A stretch of DNA of 49,554 nt from Chryseobacterium gleum (GTDB lineage: Bacteria > Bacteroidota > Bacteroidia > Flavobacteriales > Flavobacteriaceae): NCBI GenBank assembly GCA_945897915.1, contig CAMDGB010000014.1, positions 1-49,554 on the forward strand, given 5' to 3'. The number at the start of each line of letters is the position of its first letter. Position 1 is the stretch's first letter. The notes beneath the pieces are model-generated. The model worked only from the letters and a program-made list of their open reading frames with translations. It made no database searches and was not told the DNA's origin. Positions 8,490 to 15,968 of the stretch are shown here, one piece after another. A program made the translations under genes and the position numbers.

Positions 8490-9542
8490 CTAAATATCAT
8501 CAAAATTAATTTTAATTTCAGAGGATGTTGGTACCGCTTGACAAGCCAAAACTAATCCTTCAGCTACTTCATTATCTGTCAAAATTTGGTTTTTCTTCAT
8601 AGTAGCGCTTCCTTCAGTAACACGACAAATACAGCTGCTACAAATACCGCCTTGACAAGAATAAGGCACGTCTAAACCTTGTTTTAAAGCCGCTTCTAAA
8701 ATGGTTTGTTTCTGACTCATTTCAAAAGTAACTTCGTCAGTATCTACAGTAATTGAAATGTTTGTATGACCTTTATTTCCAGTTACAACTTTGTTTTCTG
8801 AGGCAGTTGAAGTACCAAATAATTCAAATTTAATGTCTTTTTCAGCTACATTATTTTCTTTTAAAGTCGCCGTAACTACTTGAATCATGGCTTCTGGTCC
8901 GCACAAGTAAAACTTAGAAAAAGTTTTATCAGCATGTTTGGTTTTTAAAACAGTGTTTACAATTGACTTGTCAATTCTACCAAATAATTCGCCAGCAACA
9001 TTAGCTTGACTGTAAACAGAATGCACAAAAAAGCGACCTATATTTTTTAATTGAAGTGCATGTAATTCCTCGTGAAAAATAGTTTCTGATTCGTCTTTAT
9101 TACCATAAATTAACACAAAAGTACTATTTGGTTCTTCTTCTAACATGCTTTTTGCAATAGATAAAACAGGGGTAATTCCGCTACCAGCAGCAAAAGCGGC
9201 ATAGCTTTTTTGATGATCCTGTTTGGCTTCAAATGTAAATTTTCCTTCGGGAATGCTTACTTCTAACAAATCGCCAACAGCTAATTTTGTGTTGGCAAAT
9301 CTTGAAAAAGTACCGCTTTTTACTTCTTTTATAGCAATTCGCATTTCACCACTTTTTGGTGAAGAACAAATAGAATAAGCTCTGCGAAGTTCTGTGCCGT
9401 CTAAAGTAAGCTTTAAGGTTACATATTGACCGGCTATAAATTGGTATGCTGATTTTAATTCTTGTGGAATATTAAAAACGATTGAAACCGCATTTTTTGT
9501 TTCTCGTTTGATTTCTTTTATTGCTAATTTATAAAAATCCAT
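8490..9542 (-). CDS. FAD-dependent oxidoreductase with C-terminal [2Fe-2S] domain (PaaE/FNR-like)
   Basis: This 350-residue reductase has three parts: an FAD-binding barrel with RAYSICSSP at about 54-62, an NAD(P)-binding half with GSGITPVLS and YLCGPEAMI, and a plant-type ferredoxin domain at the C-terminus. The ferredoxin cysteines are C296, C301, C304 and C334 (CxxxxCxxC...C). It should move electrons from NAD(P)H through FAD and the cluster to an oxygenase, hydroxylase or other acceptor. The layout matches PaaE, but no phenylacetate genes are nearby, so the partner is unknown. It lies 8 nt downstream of the acyl-CoA thioesterase and is probably co-transcribed with it. Confidence 0.87.
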   Translation of the reverse strand: MDFYKLAIKEIKRETKNAVSIVFNIPQELKSAYQFIAGQYVTLKLTLDGTELRRAYSICSSPKSGEMRIAIKEVKSGTFSRFANTKLAVGDLLEVSIPEGKFTFEAKQDHQKSYAAFAAGSGITPVLSIAKSMLEEEPNSTFVLIYGNKDESETIFHEELHALQLKNIGRFFVHSVYSQANVAGELFGRIDKSIVNTVLKTKHADKTFSKFYLCGPEAMIQVVTATLKENNVAEKDIKFELFGTSTASENKVVTGNKGHTNISITVDTDEVTFEMSQKQTILEAALKQGLDVPYSCQGGICSSCICRVTEGSATMKKNQILTDNEVAEGLVLACQAVPTSSEIKINFDDI

Positions 9543-9550
9543 GTTATATA

Positions 9551-10063
9551 TTATTTTGTAAATAAGGCCCTTAACTCAGTTGCTTCGCTAGGTTTCATTT
9601 TTCCTGCCAATACCAAGCTTAATTGTTTTCTTCTTAGTGCTGCTTCAAAACGTTCAATTTCTAATTCGGTTTGTGGTTCAATAGGCGGCACAGGAACAGG
9701 ACTTCCAGTTTCATCAACAGCAACAAACGTATAAATGGCTTCGTTGGCTTTGTTTTTAATGCCTGATTCTCTATCTTCAATCCAAACATCAATAAAAATT
9801 TCCATTGAAGTATTGAAAGTTCTCGATACTTTAGATTCCACTGTAACCACGCTTCCTAAAGGAATGGCTCTATTAAACGCTACGTGATTTACCGAAGCCG
9901 TAACGCAAATTCTTCTCGAATGACGGCGCGCAGTAATACTAGCAGCTCTATCCATACGAGCTAATAATTCGCCACCAAATAAATTATTTAAAGGATTGGT
10001 TTCACCAGGCAACACTAAATCGGTTAGTGTAGTTACGGAATCTGAAGGATATTTGTTTTGCAT
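9551..10063 (-). CDS. Acyl-CoA thioesterase, hotdog fold
   Basis: This 170-residue protein has the YciA/BACH-type hotdog signature: NLFGGELLARMD with the catalytic Asp, RRHSRRICVTASVNHVAF, and GSVVTVESKV. It hydrolyses acyl-CoA thioesters in the cytoplasm, although the chain-length preference cannot be read from sequence. The family acts as a hexamer. The ATG at 10063 gives the usual length. It leads a two-gene unit with the flavin/iron-sulfur reductase and is separated from the upstream SPOR gene by a hairpin terminator. Confidence 0.88.
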   Translation of the reverse strand: MQNKYPSDSVTTLTDLVLPGETNPLNNLFGGELLARMDRAASITARRHSRRICVTASVNHVAFNRAIPLGSVVTVESKVSRTFNTSMEIFIDVWIEDRESGIKNKANEAIYTFVAVDETGSPVPVPPIEPQTELEIERFEAALRRKQLSLVLAGKMKPSEATELRALFTK

Positions 10064-10110
10064 TATTTTTTTTACAAAGATACTAACTCTGATTTAAAAA
10101 AAGGGCATAA

Positions 10111-10131
10111 AAAAATCCCAAAATTGGGATT
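10111..10131 (-). terminator. Intrinsic terminator of the HU/SPOR gene
   Basis: On the minus strand ATCCCAA (10124-10130) and TTGGGAT (10115-10121) form a 7-bp stem with a 2-nt loop, followed by a run of T. The hairpin begins at the stop codon itself. Confidence 0.75.
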
Positions 10132-11110
10132 AGTCTATAAGTAACCAAGCTTCGACGCTATCTTTTGATTTTATTTGAATTTTTAAATTCTGAGCTTCAT
10201 TTAAATTAGAAAAACTTCCAAAAGCTACTGGTATCAAACCATATTTGTTTTCAGTTAACAAATGAGCTTCAAAGCCTTGTGAAAGTAAATCATTCATGGC
10301 TTTCATCGCGTTTTGTTTGCTTCTGTAAGCGCCCGCTATCACGTGGTATTTTCCATTATGCGTTGTTTCTAAAGTTAAATCAACCGCGTTTATTGGGTTT
10401 GGAATCACAAAAGTAGCCTCTTGAATTCTTTGATTTATTTTTTCTTGAACCGTTTTTTCTACAATACTCGTTTGTTGTTCAATAGAGTAGTCATAATACA
10501 TTTTGTAGCCATATGTACCTGCAGACGTAAAAACAGCTACTGCCGCAGCATATTTCATCCAGTTTTTTGTACGTTTTTTTCCGTTTAATGGAATAACTGG
10601 CGTTTCATCTTCAACTGTTTTATCAATTGAAACAGGTGTTTTAATTTGAGGCGCAACTTCTGAAGCGATTTCTGTATGAATTTGATTGGCTCTTGCTATT
10701 TCTGGCGAATTAAAACCAGCCAAGCCAAAAGAATCTGTCAAATAATTTATAGCAGTATTGGGTTTGAAAACAAAATTATGTTCGGAATTTGAAAAAATTT
10801 CACCAATATTTTCTAACACTACATGTTCTTTATTTTCTAGTTTTTCCAACCAAAAAACAACTTGAGTTTGAATTCTATTTAACGCTTTTTCGTAGCTAAT
10901 TTTTTCTTGTAATGCGATGTGATTAGCCAATAAACCATCATTATTTTTTATATTTGAATTAAAAGAAATTACTTTTTTCGGCGGTGCAAATGAACTTTGC
11001 CCAACAATTACTTGTGCAGATTGCCATTCGCATAAGAAAGCACCAAAGCCAGGAACGCCCACGCATTGGTATCTGTACAACAATTCTGAAATGTATTTTT
11101 CTATTTTCAT
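10130..11110 (-). CDS. HU-CCDC81-like and SPOR domain cell-envelope protein
   Basis: The 326-residue protein starts with two HU-like domains of the Bacteroidetes CCDC81 type (YISELLYRYQCVGVPGFGAF and following, residues 1-140). A single membrane helix follows at about 186-206, then a C-terminal SPOR domain from about 250 (KYHVIAGAYRSKQNAMKAMN...). SPOR domains bind glycan strands lacking stem peptides at division sites. The topology is cytoplasmic DNA-binding-like part inside and SPOR in the periplasm, so it might link nucleoid or regulatory signals to the septum; this is inference. A good promoter lies almost on top of the start codon. It is monocistronic with its own terminator. Confidence 0.85.
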   Translation of the reverse strand: MKIEKYISELLYRYQCVGVPGFGAFLCEWQSAQVIVGQSSFAPPKKVISFNSNIKNNDGLLANHIALQEKISYEKALNRIQTQVVFWLEKLENKEHVVLENIGEIFSNSEHNFVFKPNTAINYLTDSFGLAGFNSPEIARANQIHTEIASEVAPQIKTPVSIDKTVEDETPVIPLNGKKRTKNWMKYAAAVAVFTSAGTYGYKMYYDYSIEQQTSIVEKTVQEKINQRIQEATFVIPNPINAVDLTLETTHNGKYHVIAGAYRSKQNAMKAMNDLLSQGFEAHLLTENKYGLIPVAFGSFSNLNEAQNLKIQIKSKDSVEAWLLID

Positions 11111-11115
11111 ATAGG

Positions 11116-11144
11116 CAAAATTAAGAATTCAAGCCCAAAAACAA
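11116..11144 (-). promoter_or_regulatory. Promoter of the HU/SPOR gene, very close to the ATG
   Basis: On the minus strand this reads TTG (11142-11144), 18 nt, then TAATTTTG (11116-11123), a good match to the Bacteroidetes consensus. The -7 box ends only 5 nt before the start codon, so transcription would begin at or next to the ATG. Confidence 0.55.
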
Positions 11145-11228
11145 AATTTTATTAACAATTTTTATTAACAATTTTAAAATTATTTTTCTTCGTTTTACAG
11201 AATGTCATCAAAATATTAAAAAAATAAA

Positions 11229-11236
11229 TATATTTG
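11229..11236 (+). promoter_or_regulatory. Candidate -7 element for dprA
   Basis: TATATTTG matches TAnnTTTG and lies 18 nt upstream of the dprA ATG. No TTG is seen at the expected -33 distance. Confidence 0.45.
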
Positions 11237-11254
11237 TAAATTATATTATACGCC

Positions 11255-12361
11255 ATGTTACATAACGAATTATTTTACACGCTCGCACTCTTAAAAGTGG
11301 AAGGTATTGGCGACGTTGTTGCCAAGAAACTCATTAAACACTGTGGTTCTTCCGCTGCGGTATTTCAAACTTCTAAAAAATCATTAATTGCCATTGAAGG
11401 CATAGGTGAGTATCTCTACAAAAATTTACAACAACAAAAGATTTTTAATTGTGCAGAAAACGAACTTCGTTTTATTGAAAACGAATCTATTTCTTATACT
11501 ACTTTTGAAGAAAATTCTTATCCAGAACGCTTAAAACATTGCGCAGACGGACCAATTATTTTGTTTCAATCTGGAACTATAGATTTGCAAAATAAAAAAT
11601 TAATAAATATTGTTGGAACCCGACAAACTACGCCCTATGGAATTGATTTCACAAAAAAACTAATATCAGATTTAGCACCTTTAAACCCGGTTATTGTTAG
11701 CGGTTTTGCTTATGGTGTGGACATTGTAGCGCACCAAGCTGCCATTCAAAATGACTTGCAAACGGTTGGCGTTTTGGCTCATGGTTTAAATCAAATTTAT
11801 CCAAAATCACATAAAAAGTATGTTTCTCAAATGGAGCAAAACGGCGGTTTTATGACTGAATTTTGGAGCACCAGCAATCCAGAAAGAGAGAATTTTATCA
11901 AAAGAAATAGAATCGTTGCGGGCATGTGTGAAGCTACAATTGTTATTGAAAGTGCAGAAAAAGGTGGCTCATTAATTACGGCCAGCATTGCAAATGACTA
12001 CAACCGAGATGTTTTCGCTGTTCCGGGGAGAGTTTCTGATAAATTTAGCCAAGGTTGTAACAATTTAATCAAAACGCAACGCGCGCATTTATTAAGCAGT
12101 GCGGCTGATTTGATTTATATTCTAAATTGGGATATTGATTCAAAAAAAGAAAGTAAACCCGTGCAAAAACAATTGTTTGTTTCCTTAACGGAAGACGAGC
12201 AAAAAATTTATGATTATTTAGTAAATAAAGAAAATGAACTAATGGATATTATAGCATTAGATTGCGACTTCCCTATTTTTAAAATCTCATCTTTGTTATT
12301 AAATATGGAGTTAAAAGGTGTCATTAGACCTATGCCAGGCAAGTTGTTTGAAGCGGTATAG
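11255..12361 (+). CDS. dprA: DNA-processing protein DprA
   Basis: DprA binds incoming single-stranded DNA and loads RecA during natural transformation. The 368-residue protein has an N-terminal helix-hairpin-helix/SAM-like region (LALLKVEGIGDVVAKKL). The extended Rossmann domain contains GTRQTTPYG (121-129), SGFAYGVD (149-156), HGLNQIYPKSH and EKGGSLITASIA. A C-terminal winged-helix domain covers residues 310-368. Length and domain order are normal. It stands alone between divergent and convergent genes. recA is 2.4 kb away on the other strand, but that proximity is not evidence of joint regulation. Confidence 0.95.
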   Translation: MLHNELFYTLALLKVEGIGDVVAKKLIKHCGSSAAVFQTSKKSLIAIEGIGEYLYKNLQQQKIFNCAENELRFIENESISYTTFEENSYPERLKHCADGPIILFQSGTIDLQNKKLINIVGTRQTTPYGIDFTKKLISDLAPLNPVIVSGFAYGVDIVAHQAAIQNDLQTVGVLAHGLNQIYPKSHKKYVSQMEQNGGFMTEFWSTSNPERENFIKRNRIVAGMCEATIVIESAEKGGSLITASIANDYNRDVFAVPGRVSDKFSQGCNNLIKTQRAHLLSSAADLIYILNWDIDSKKESKPVQKQLFVSLTEDEQKIYDYLVNKENELMDIIALDCDFPIFKISSLLLNMELKGVIRPMPGKLFEAV

Positions 12362-12433
12362 GTTAAAACACAAATTTCATAGATTAGCACGAAACTAATT
12401 TGTGAAATTTGTGAAAAGCTGTTTGAAAAAATG

Positions 12434-13405
12434 CTACATAAACCCTAATTTCTCCCTTACTCTTTTCAAAACGCCATCCGCTACATTTCCAGCTTTTTTA
12501 GCGCCTTCTAAAAGTAATTTGTCTACTTCTGCAGGATTGTTTATGTAGTGATTATATTTTTCTCTTTCGGTTTTAAATTTTTTAGTAATTAAATCAAATA
12601 ATGCTTGTTTAGCGTGTCCAAAACCATAATTTCCAGCCAAATATTTGGTTTTTAAATCTGCTGTTTCTGCTTGTGTAGCTAATAATTTATATAAACCAAA
12701 CACATTACAAGTATCTGGATTTTTTGGATCTTCTAAAGGCGTGCTATCGGTTTCAATGCCTTTTATTTGTTTCAATAACGCTTGATCATCCAGAAAAATA
12801 TTAATAAAATTATTTCTCGATTTACTCATTTTTTGACCGTCTGTTCCAGGAACTAACATGGTTTCTTCACTTGTTTTTCCTACAGGTAACACAAAAGTTT
12901 CACCCATTTGATGGTTAAAACGGGAAGCCACATCTCTAGTAATTTCAATATGTTGCATTTGATCTTTTCCAACGGGAACTATTTCGGCATCGTACAATAA
13001 AATATCGGCAGCCATTAGCATCGGATAAGAAAACAATCCTGCATTTACATCTTCCAATCTATCGGCTTTGTCTTTAAAAGAATGGGCTAATGTTAATCTG
13101 TTAAATGGAAAAAAACAACTCAAATACCAAGACAATTCTGCAGTTTGTGGCACATCGGATTGTCTGTAAAACACGACTTTATTAGTATCTAATCCACATG
13201 CTAACCAAGCGGCAGCAGTGTTGTAAGTGTTTTGTTTGAGTTCGGTTCCGTTTTTAATTTGCGTAATCGAATGCAAATCGGCAATAAATAAAAACGATTC
13301 ATTCGCAGGATTATTTGCCATTTGTATAGCTGGAATAATTGCGCCTAATAAATTTCCTAAATGTGGCGTTCCTGTGCTTTGAACACCTGTTAATATTTTT
13401 GCCAT
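12434..13405 (-). CDS. trpS: Tryptophanyl-tRNA synthetase
   Basis: This class I aminoacyl-tRNA synthetase charges tRNA-Trp. The 323-residue protein has the HIGH-equivalent TPHLGN (13-18) and the KMSKS loop (192-196) in the order expected for the bacterial type. Its length is normal. A well-formed promoter lies 18 nt upstream of the ATG. It is probably monocistronic, divergent from the acyltransferase gene. Confidence 0.97.
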   Translation of the reverse strand: MAKILTGVQSTGTPHLGNLLGAIIPAIQMANNPANESFLFIADLHSITQIKNGTELKQNTYNTAAAWLACGLDTNKVVFYRQSDVPQTAELSWYLSCFFPFNRLTLAHSFKDKADRLEDVNAGLFSYPMLMAADILLYDAEIVPVGKDQMQHIEITRDVASRFNHQMGETFVLPVGKTSEETMLVPGTDGQKMSKSRNNFINIFLDDQALLKQIKGIETDSTPLEDPKNPDTCNVFGLYKLLATQAETADLKTKYLAGNYGFGHAKQALFDLITKKFKTEREKYNHYINNPAEVDKLLLEGAKKAGNVADGVLKRVREKLGFM

Positions 13406-13422
13406 TTTGAATGTTGTTTTTG

Positions 13423-13453
13423 CAAATGTAAGTTTTTAAGTAAAAAGAGCCAA
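13423..13453 (-). promoter_or_regulatory. Promoter of trpS
   Basis: On the minus strand this reads TTG (13451-13453), a 20-nt spacer, then TACATTTG (13423-13430), fitting the Bacteroidetes -33/-7 pattern upstream of the trpS ATG. Confidence 0.65.
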
Positions 13454-13497
13454 GTAAAAAGGTGCAACTAAAAAAGAATAAGTTTTTTAAAATTGAT

Positions 13498-13505
13498 TAC
13501 TTTTG
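13498..13505 (+). promoter_or_regulatory. Candidate -7 element for the acyltransferase gene
   Basis: TACTTTTG matches TAnnTTTG, 22 nt before the ATG. No good -33 box is visible. Confidence 0.4.
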
Positions 13506-13527
13506 AAAATCGAATACAAACTTATAA

Positions 13528-14259
13528 ATGAAATTATTTAAATATCCGTTTTGGTTGCTTTACCGCATTTGGTTTTACCTTTTGGTATTGTTGCCAATAA
13601 TAGTGTTATTTCCGCTTATATTAATTACTATTTTGAGCGAAAAAACCTATTCTTTATTTTTTAAAATTGCGCGATTTTGGGCGCGATTAATACTAATAGG
13701 AATGGGCTTTAGATATTCTATAAATGGCACTGAAAATTTTGAAGTAGGTAAAAGTTATATGTTGGTGGCCAATCATACTTCAATGACGGATATTATGTTG
13801 ATGTTATTGGCAGTAAAAAACCATCCATTTGTTTTTGTAGGAAAAAAAGAATTGGTTAAAATTCCCATTTTTGGATTCATTTACAAGCGTGTTTGTATTT
13901 TGGTCGACCGAGAAAATAGTAAAAGTAGATTTGCAGTATTTGAACGCGCACAAAACAGAATTCAACAGGGATTAAGTATTTGTATTTTTCCTGAAGGCGG
14001 CGTGCCAGAAGAAAGTGTGCTTTTAGATGAATTTAAAGATGGTGCTTTCCGAATAGCAATTGAACACCAACTCACAATAATTCCGATAACTTTTTACGAC
14101 AACAAAAAACGTTTTTCTTATACTTTTTTTAGTGGTTCACCGGGAAAAATGAGAGCGAAAGTGCACGCCCCCATTTCCACAACAGGAAAAACCATGAAAG
14201 ATAAATTTTTTTTAAAACAAGAAGTTAGAGATATTATTTTAACAGAACTTCAAAAATAA
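13528..14259 (+). CDS. 1-acyl-sn-glycerol-3-phosphate acyltransferase (PlsC family)
   Basis: The 243-residue protein has an N-terminal membrane helix (about 12-38) followed by a PlsC acyltransferase domain. The catalytic HX4D is His83-Asp88 in NHTSMTD, and the substrate-binding motif is FPEGG at 154-158. It should acylate lysophosphatidic acid to phosphatidic acid at the inner membrane, although some family members use other lysolipids. It is followed immediately by a strong bidirectional terminator, so it is a single-gene unit. Confidence 0.88.
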   Translation: MKLFKYPFWLLYRIWFYLLVLLPIIVLFPLILITILSEKTYSLFFKIARFWARLILIGMGFRYSINGTENFEVGKSYMLVANHTSMTDIMLMLLAVKNHPFVFVGKKELVKIPIFGFIYKRVCILVDRENSKSRFAVFERAQNRIQQGLSICIFPEGGVPEESVLLDEFKDGAFRIAIEHQLTIIPITFYDNKKRFSYTFFSGSPGKMRAKVHAPISTTGKTMKDKFFLKQEVRDIILTELQK

Positions 14260-14264
14260 TATGC

Positions 14265-14292
14265 AAAAAAAAACGCCTTTTAAGGCGTTTTT
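14265..14292. terminator. Bidirectional terminator between acyltransferase and lipoprotein genes
   Basis: AAAACGCCTT (14270-14279) and AAGGCGTTTT (14282-14291) form a perfect 10-bp stem with a 2-nt loop, flanked by A and T runs on both sides. It serves the two convergent genes. Confidence 0.9.
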
Positions 14293-14293
14293 A

Positions 14294-14701
14294 TTATGGT
14301 ACAACAACTGAAAATTCTTCATAAAGATTAACTCCGTTGGCATCTTTACCTTTCCAAAACTTTAAAAGGTATGTTCCTGAAGTAGCTGGTTTAAATCTTA
14401 AAATTTTCGTTTGTAATTGATTTAGCAATGGCAAACAACCTTGTTCTTCTATCACGTAATTTAGTACAGCAATAGTTCTATTAAAATCATCTTTAGTGTA
14501 ATAAAAACCTTCAAAACCATGGCAACTAGAAGGTCTTAAATAGGTAACTTCTATTTCGTTTACGGTATTTACAGCAAAGGTAGTAGGTAAAATAACCGAT
14601 TCTACAGGCACAAATTCTAAATAAACTCTTGGCCCATCAGATTCTTGTGTACAAGAAATAGAAAATACAAAAATACAAATAAGTGCTATTAATTTTTTCA
14701 T
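14294..14701 (-). CDS. Small lipoprotein of unknown function
   Basis: This 135-residue protein begins with a lipoprotein signal peptide (KKLIALICIFVFSISC, lipid-anchored Cys17). The mature part is predicted to be beta-rich and ends with GTYLLKFWKGKDANG, resembling a small immunoglobulin-like fold. Two further cysteines (in SSCHGF and QGCLP) could form a disulfide. I recognise no family. It lies downstream of recA but behind recA's terminator, so it is likely independent. It should sit in the periplasm or outer membrane. Confidence 0.75.
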   Translation of the reverse strand: MKKLIALICIFVFSISCTQESDGPRVYLEFVPVESVILPTTFAVNTVNEIEVTYLRPSSCHGFEGFYYTKDDFNRTIAVLNYVIEEQGCLPLLNQLQTKILRFKPATSGTYLLKFWKGKDANGVNLYEEFSVVVP

Positions 14702-14747
14702 AATAAAACTTTTTAAATAATTTGAACAGTCAATTTGATTTTAATCA

Positions 14748-14770
14748 AAAAACCATCCTAAAAAGGATGA
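14748..14770 (-). terminator. Terminator of recA
   Basis: On the minus strand CATCCT (14764-14769) and AGGATG (14754-14759) form a stem with a 4-nt T loop, followed by a run of T. It lies 10 nt after the recA stop codon. Confidence 0.75.
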
Positions 14771-14779
14771 TTTCTTGTA

Positions 14780-15784
14780 TTATGCGTTTTGTTCTTTTAG
14801 AAACTCCTTAATTTTAACTTCTAATTCATCCATTAATTCTGGATTGTCTTTAATTAATTGTTTTACACCATCTCTTCCTTGACCTAATTTGGTTTCGCCA
14901 TAACTAAACCAAGAACCACTTTTCTTGATAATTTCAAAATCTACAGCCAAGTCTAAAACTTCACCCACTTTAGAAACCCCTTCTCCATACATAATGTCAA
15001 ATTCTGCAGTTCTAAATGGTGGTGCTACTTTGTTTTTTACAATTTTTACTCTCGTTCTGTTACCAATTACTGTGTCACCATCTTTAATTTGTGAAGAACG
15101 TCGGATATCAATTCTTATCGAAGCGTAAAACTTCAATGCGTTTCCACCGGTTGTAGTTTCTGGACTTCCAAACATTACTCCAATTTTATCTCTCAACTGA
15201 TTGATAAAAAACACGGTACATTTTGTTTTATGAATAGTTCCTGTTAATTTTCTTAAAGCTTGCGACATCAAACGGGCGTGTAATCCCATTTTGCTATCAC
15301 CCATATCGCCTTCAATTTCACTTTTTGGCGTTAGAGCTGCAACCGAGTCAATTACTACAATATCTACAGCACCTGAACGAATTAAACTTTCTGCAATTTC
15401 TAATGCTTGTTCTCCGTTATCAGGTTGAGAAATAATTAAATTATCAATATCAATTCCTAATTTCTCAGCATAAAAACGGTCAAATGCGTGTTCTGCATCA
15501 ATAAATGCTGCAATTCCTCCTGCTTTTTGTGCTTCTGCTATGGCGTGTAAGGTTAGGGTAGTTTTACCAGAAGATTCTGGTCCGTAAATTTCGATAATTC
15601 TTCCTTTCGGATACCCATTTACGCCCAATGCAATGTCTACACCTAAAGATCCTGATGAAATGGTTTCTACTTCTTCTACTGCAGAATCACCCATTTTCAT
15701 TACAGTCCCTTTACCGTAAGTTTTGTCTAATTTGTCTAATGTTAGTTGTAAGGCTTTTAATTTTGCTTCTTTTTCCGTGCTCAT
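14780..15784 (-). CDS. recA: Recombinase RecA
   Basis: RecA forms filaments on single-stranded DNA for homologous recombination. The 334-residue product has Walker A GPESSGKT (68-75), the [14 protein letters not shown] segment of loop L1 and the L2 region with [13 protein letters not shown]. The frame is open to an ATG at 15862, but the extra 26 residues are basic and unlike RecA. The Met at 15784 opens the conserved [18 protein letters not shown] start, so it is chosen. The C-terminal acidic tail is short. No LexA-type box was recognised upstream. Confidence 0.97.
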   Translation of the reverse strand: MSTEKEAKLKALQLTLDKLDKTYGKGTVMKMGDSAVEEVETISSGSLGVDIALGVNGYPKGRIIEIYGPESSGKTTLTLHAIAEAQKAGGIAAFIDAEHAFDRFYAEKLGIDIDNLIISQPDNGEQALEIAESLIRSGAVDIVVIDSVAALTPKSEIEGDMGDSKMGLHARLMSQALRKLTGTIHKTKCTVFFINQLRDKIGVMFGSPETTTGGNALKFYASIRIDIRRSSQIKDGDTVIGNRTRVKIVKNKVAPPFRTAEFDIMYGEGVSKVGEVLDLAVDFEIIKKSGSWFSYGETKLGQGRDGVKQLIKDNPELMDELEVKIKEFLKEQNA

Positions 15785-15876
15785 AATATTTAATTTTCCG
15801 TAAAAATACAGAATTTTTTTATTGCAACAAATTTTGTTTGTAAATTTCTTGATGCATTTCAATTAAAAAATATTTT

Positions 15877-15884
15877 TACCTTTG
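15877..15884 (+). promoter_or_regulatory. Candidate -7 element for trhO
   Basis: TACCTTTG matches TAnnTTTG and is followed by GC as often seen in flavobacterial promoters. It implies a leader of roughly 75-80 nt before trhO. The -33 box is not convincing. Confidence 0.45.
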
Positions 15885-15930
15885 CTGCCTAATTCTTCCA
15901 TTTAGAATTTGTTTATTTATTTCTTTAAGT

Positions 15931-15943
15931 CGTGATTATCACG
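15931..15943. promoter_or_regulatory. Small dyad in the trhO leader
   Basis: CGTGATTATCACG has 5-bp arms around a 3-nt centre, 25 nt upstream of the trhO start codon and downstream of the candidate -7 box. It could be an operator or a short hairpin in the leader; no regulator can be named. Confidence 0.35.
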
Positions 15944-15968
15944 TCTCTAACCTTAAAATGTTTATAGC

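Noticed and set aside
8490..10063. Start of a phenylacetate degradation cluster because of the PaaE-like reductase.
   Set aside because: No paaABC, paaK or ring-opening genes are near; only a thioesterase accompanies it.
11147..11175. Direct repeat TTTTATTAACAA twice upstream of dprA.
   Set aside because: It lies in very AT-rich DNA, is only two copies and has no clear relation to a promoter; chance is likely.
15785..15862. Open frame extending recA upstream by 26 codons.
   Set aside because: The extra residues are lysine- and cysteine-rich and unlike any RecA N-terminus; the conserved start is at 15784.
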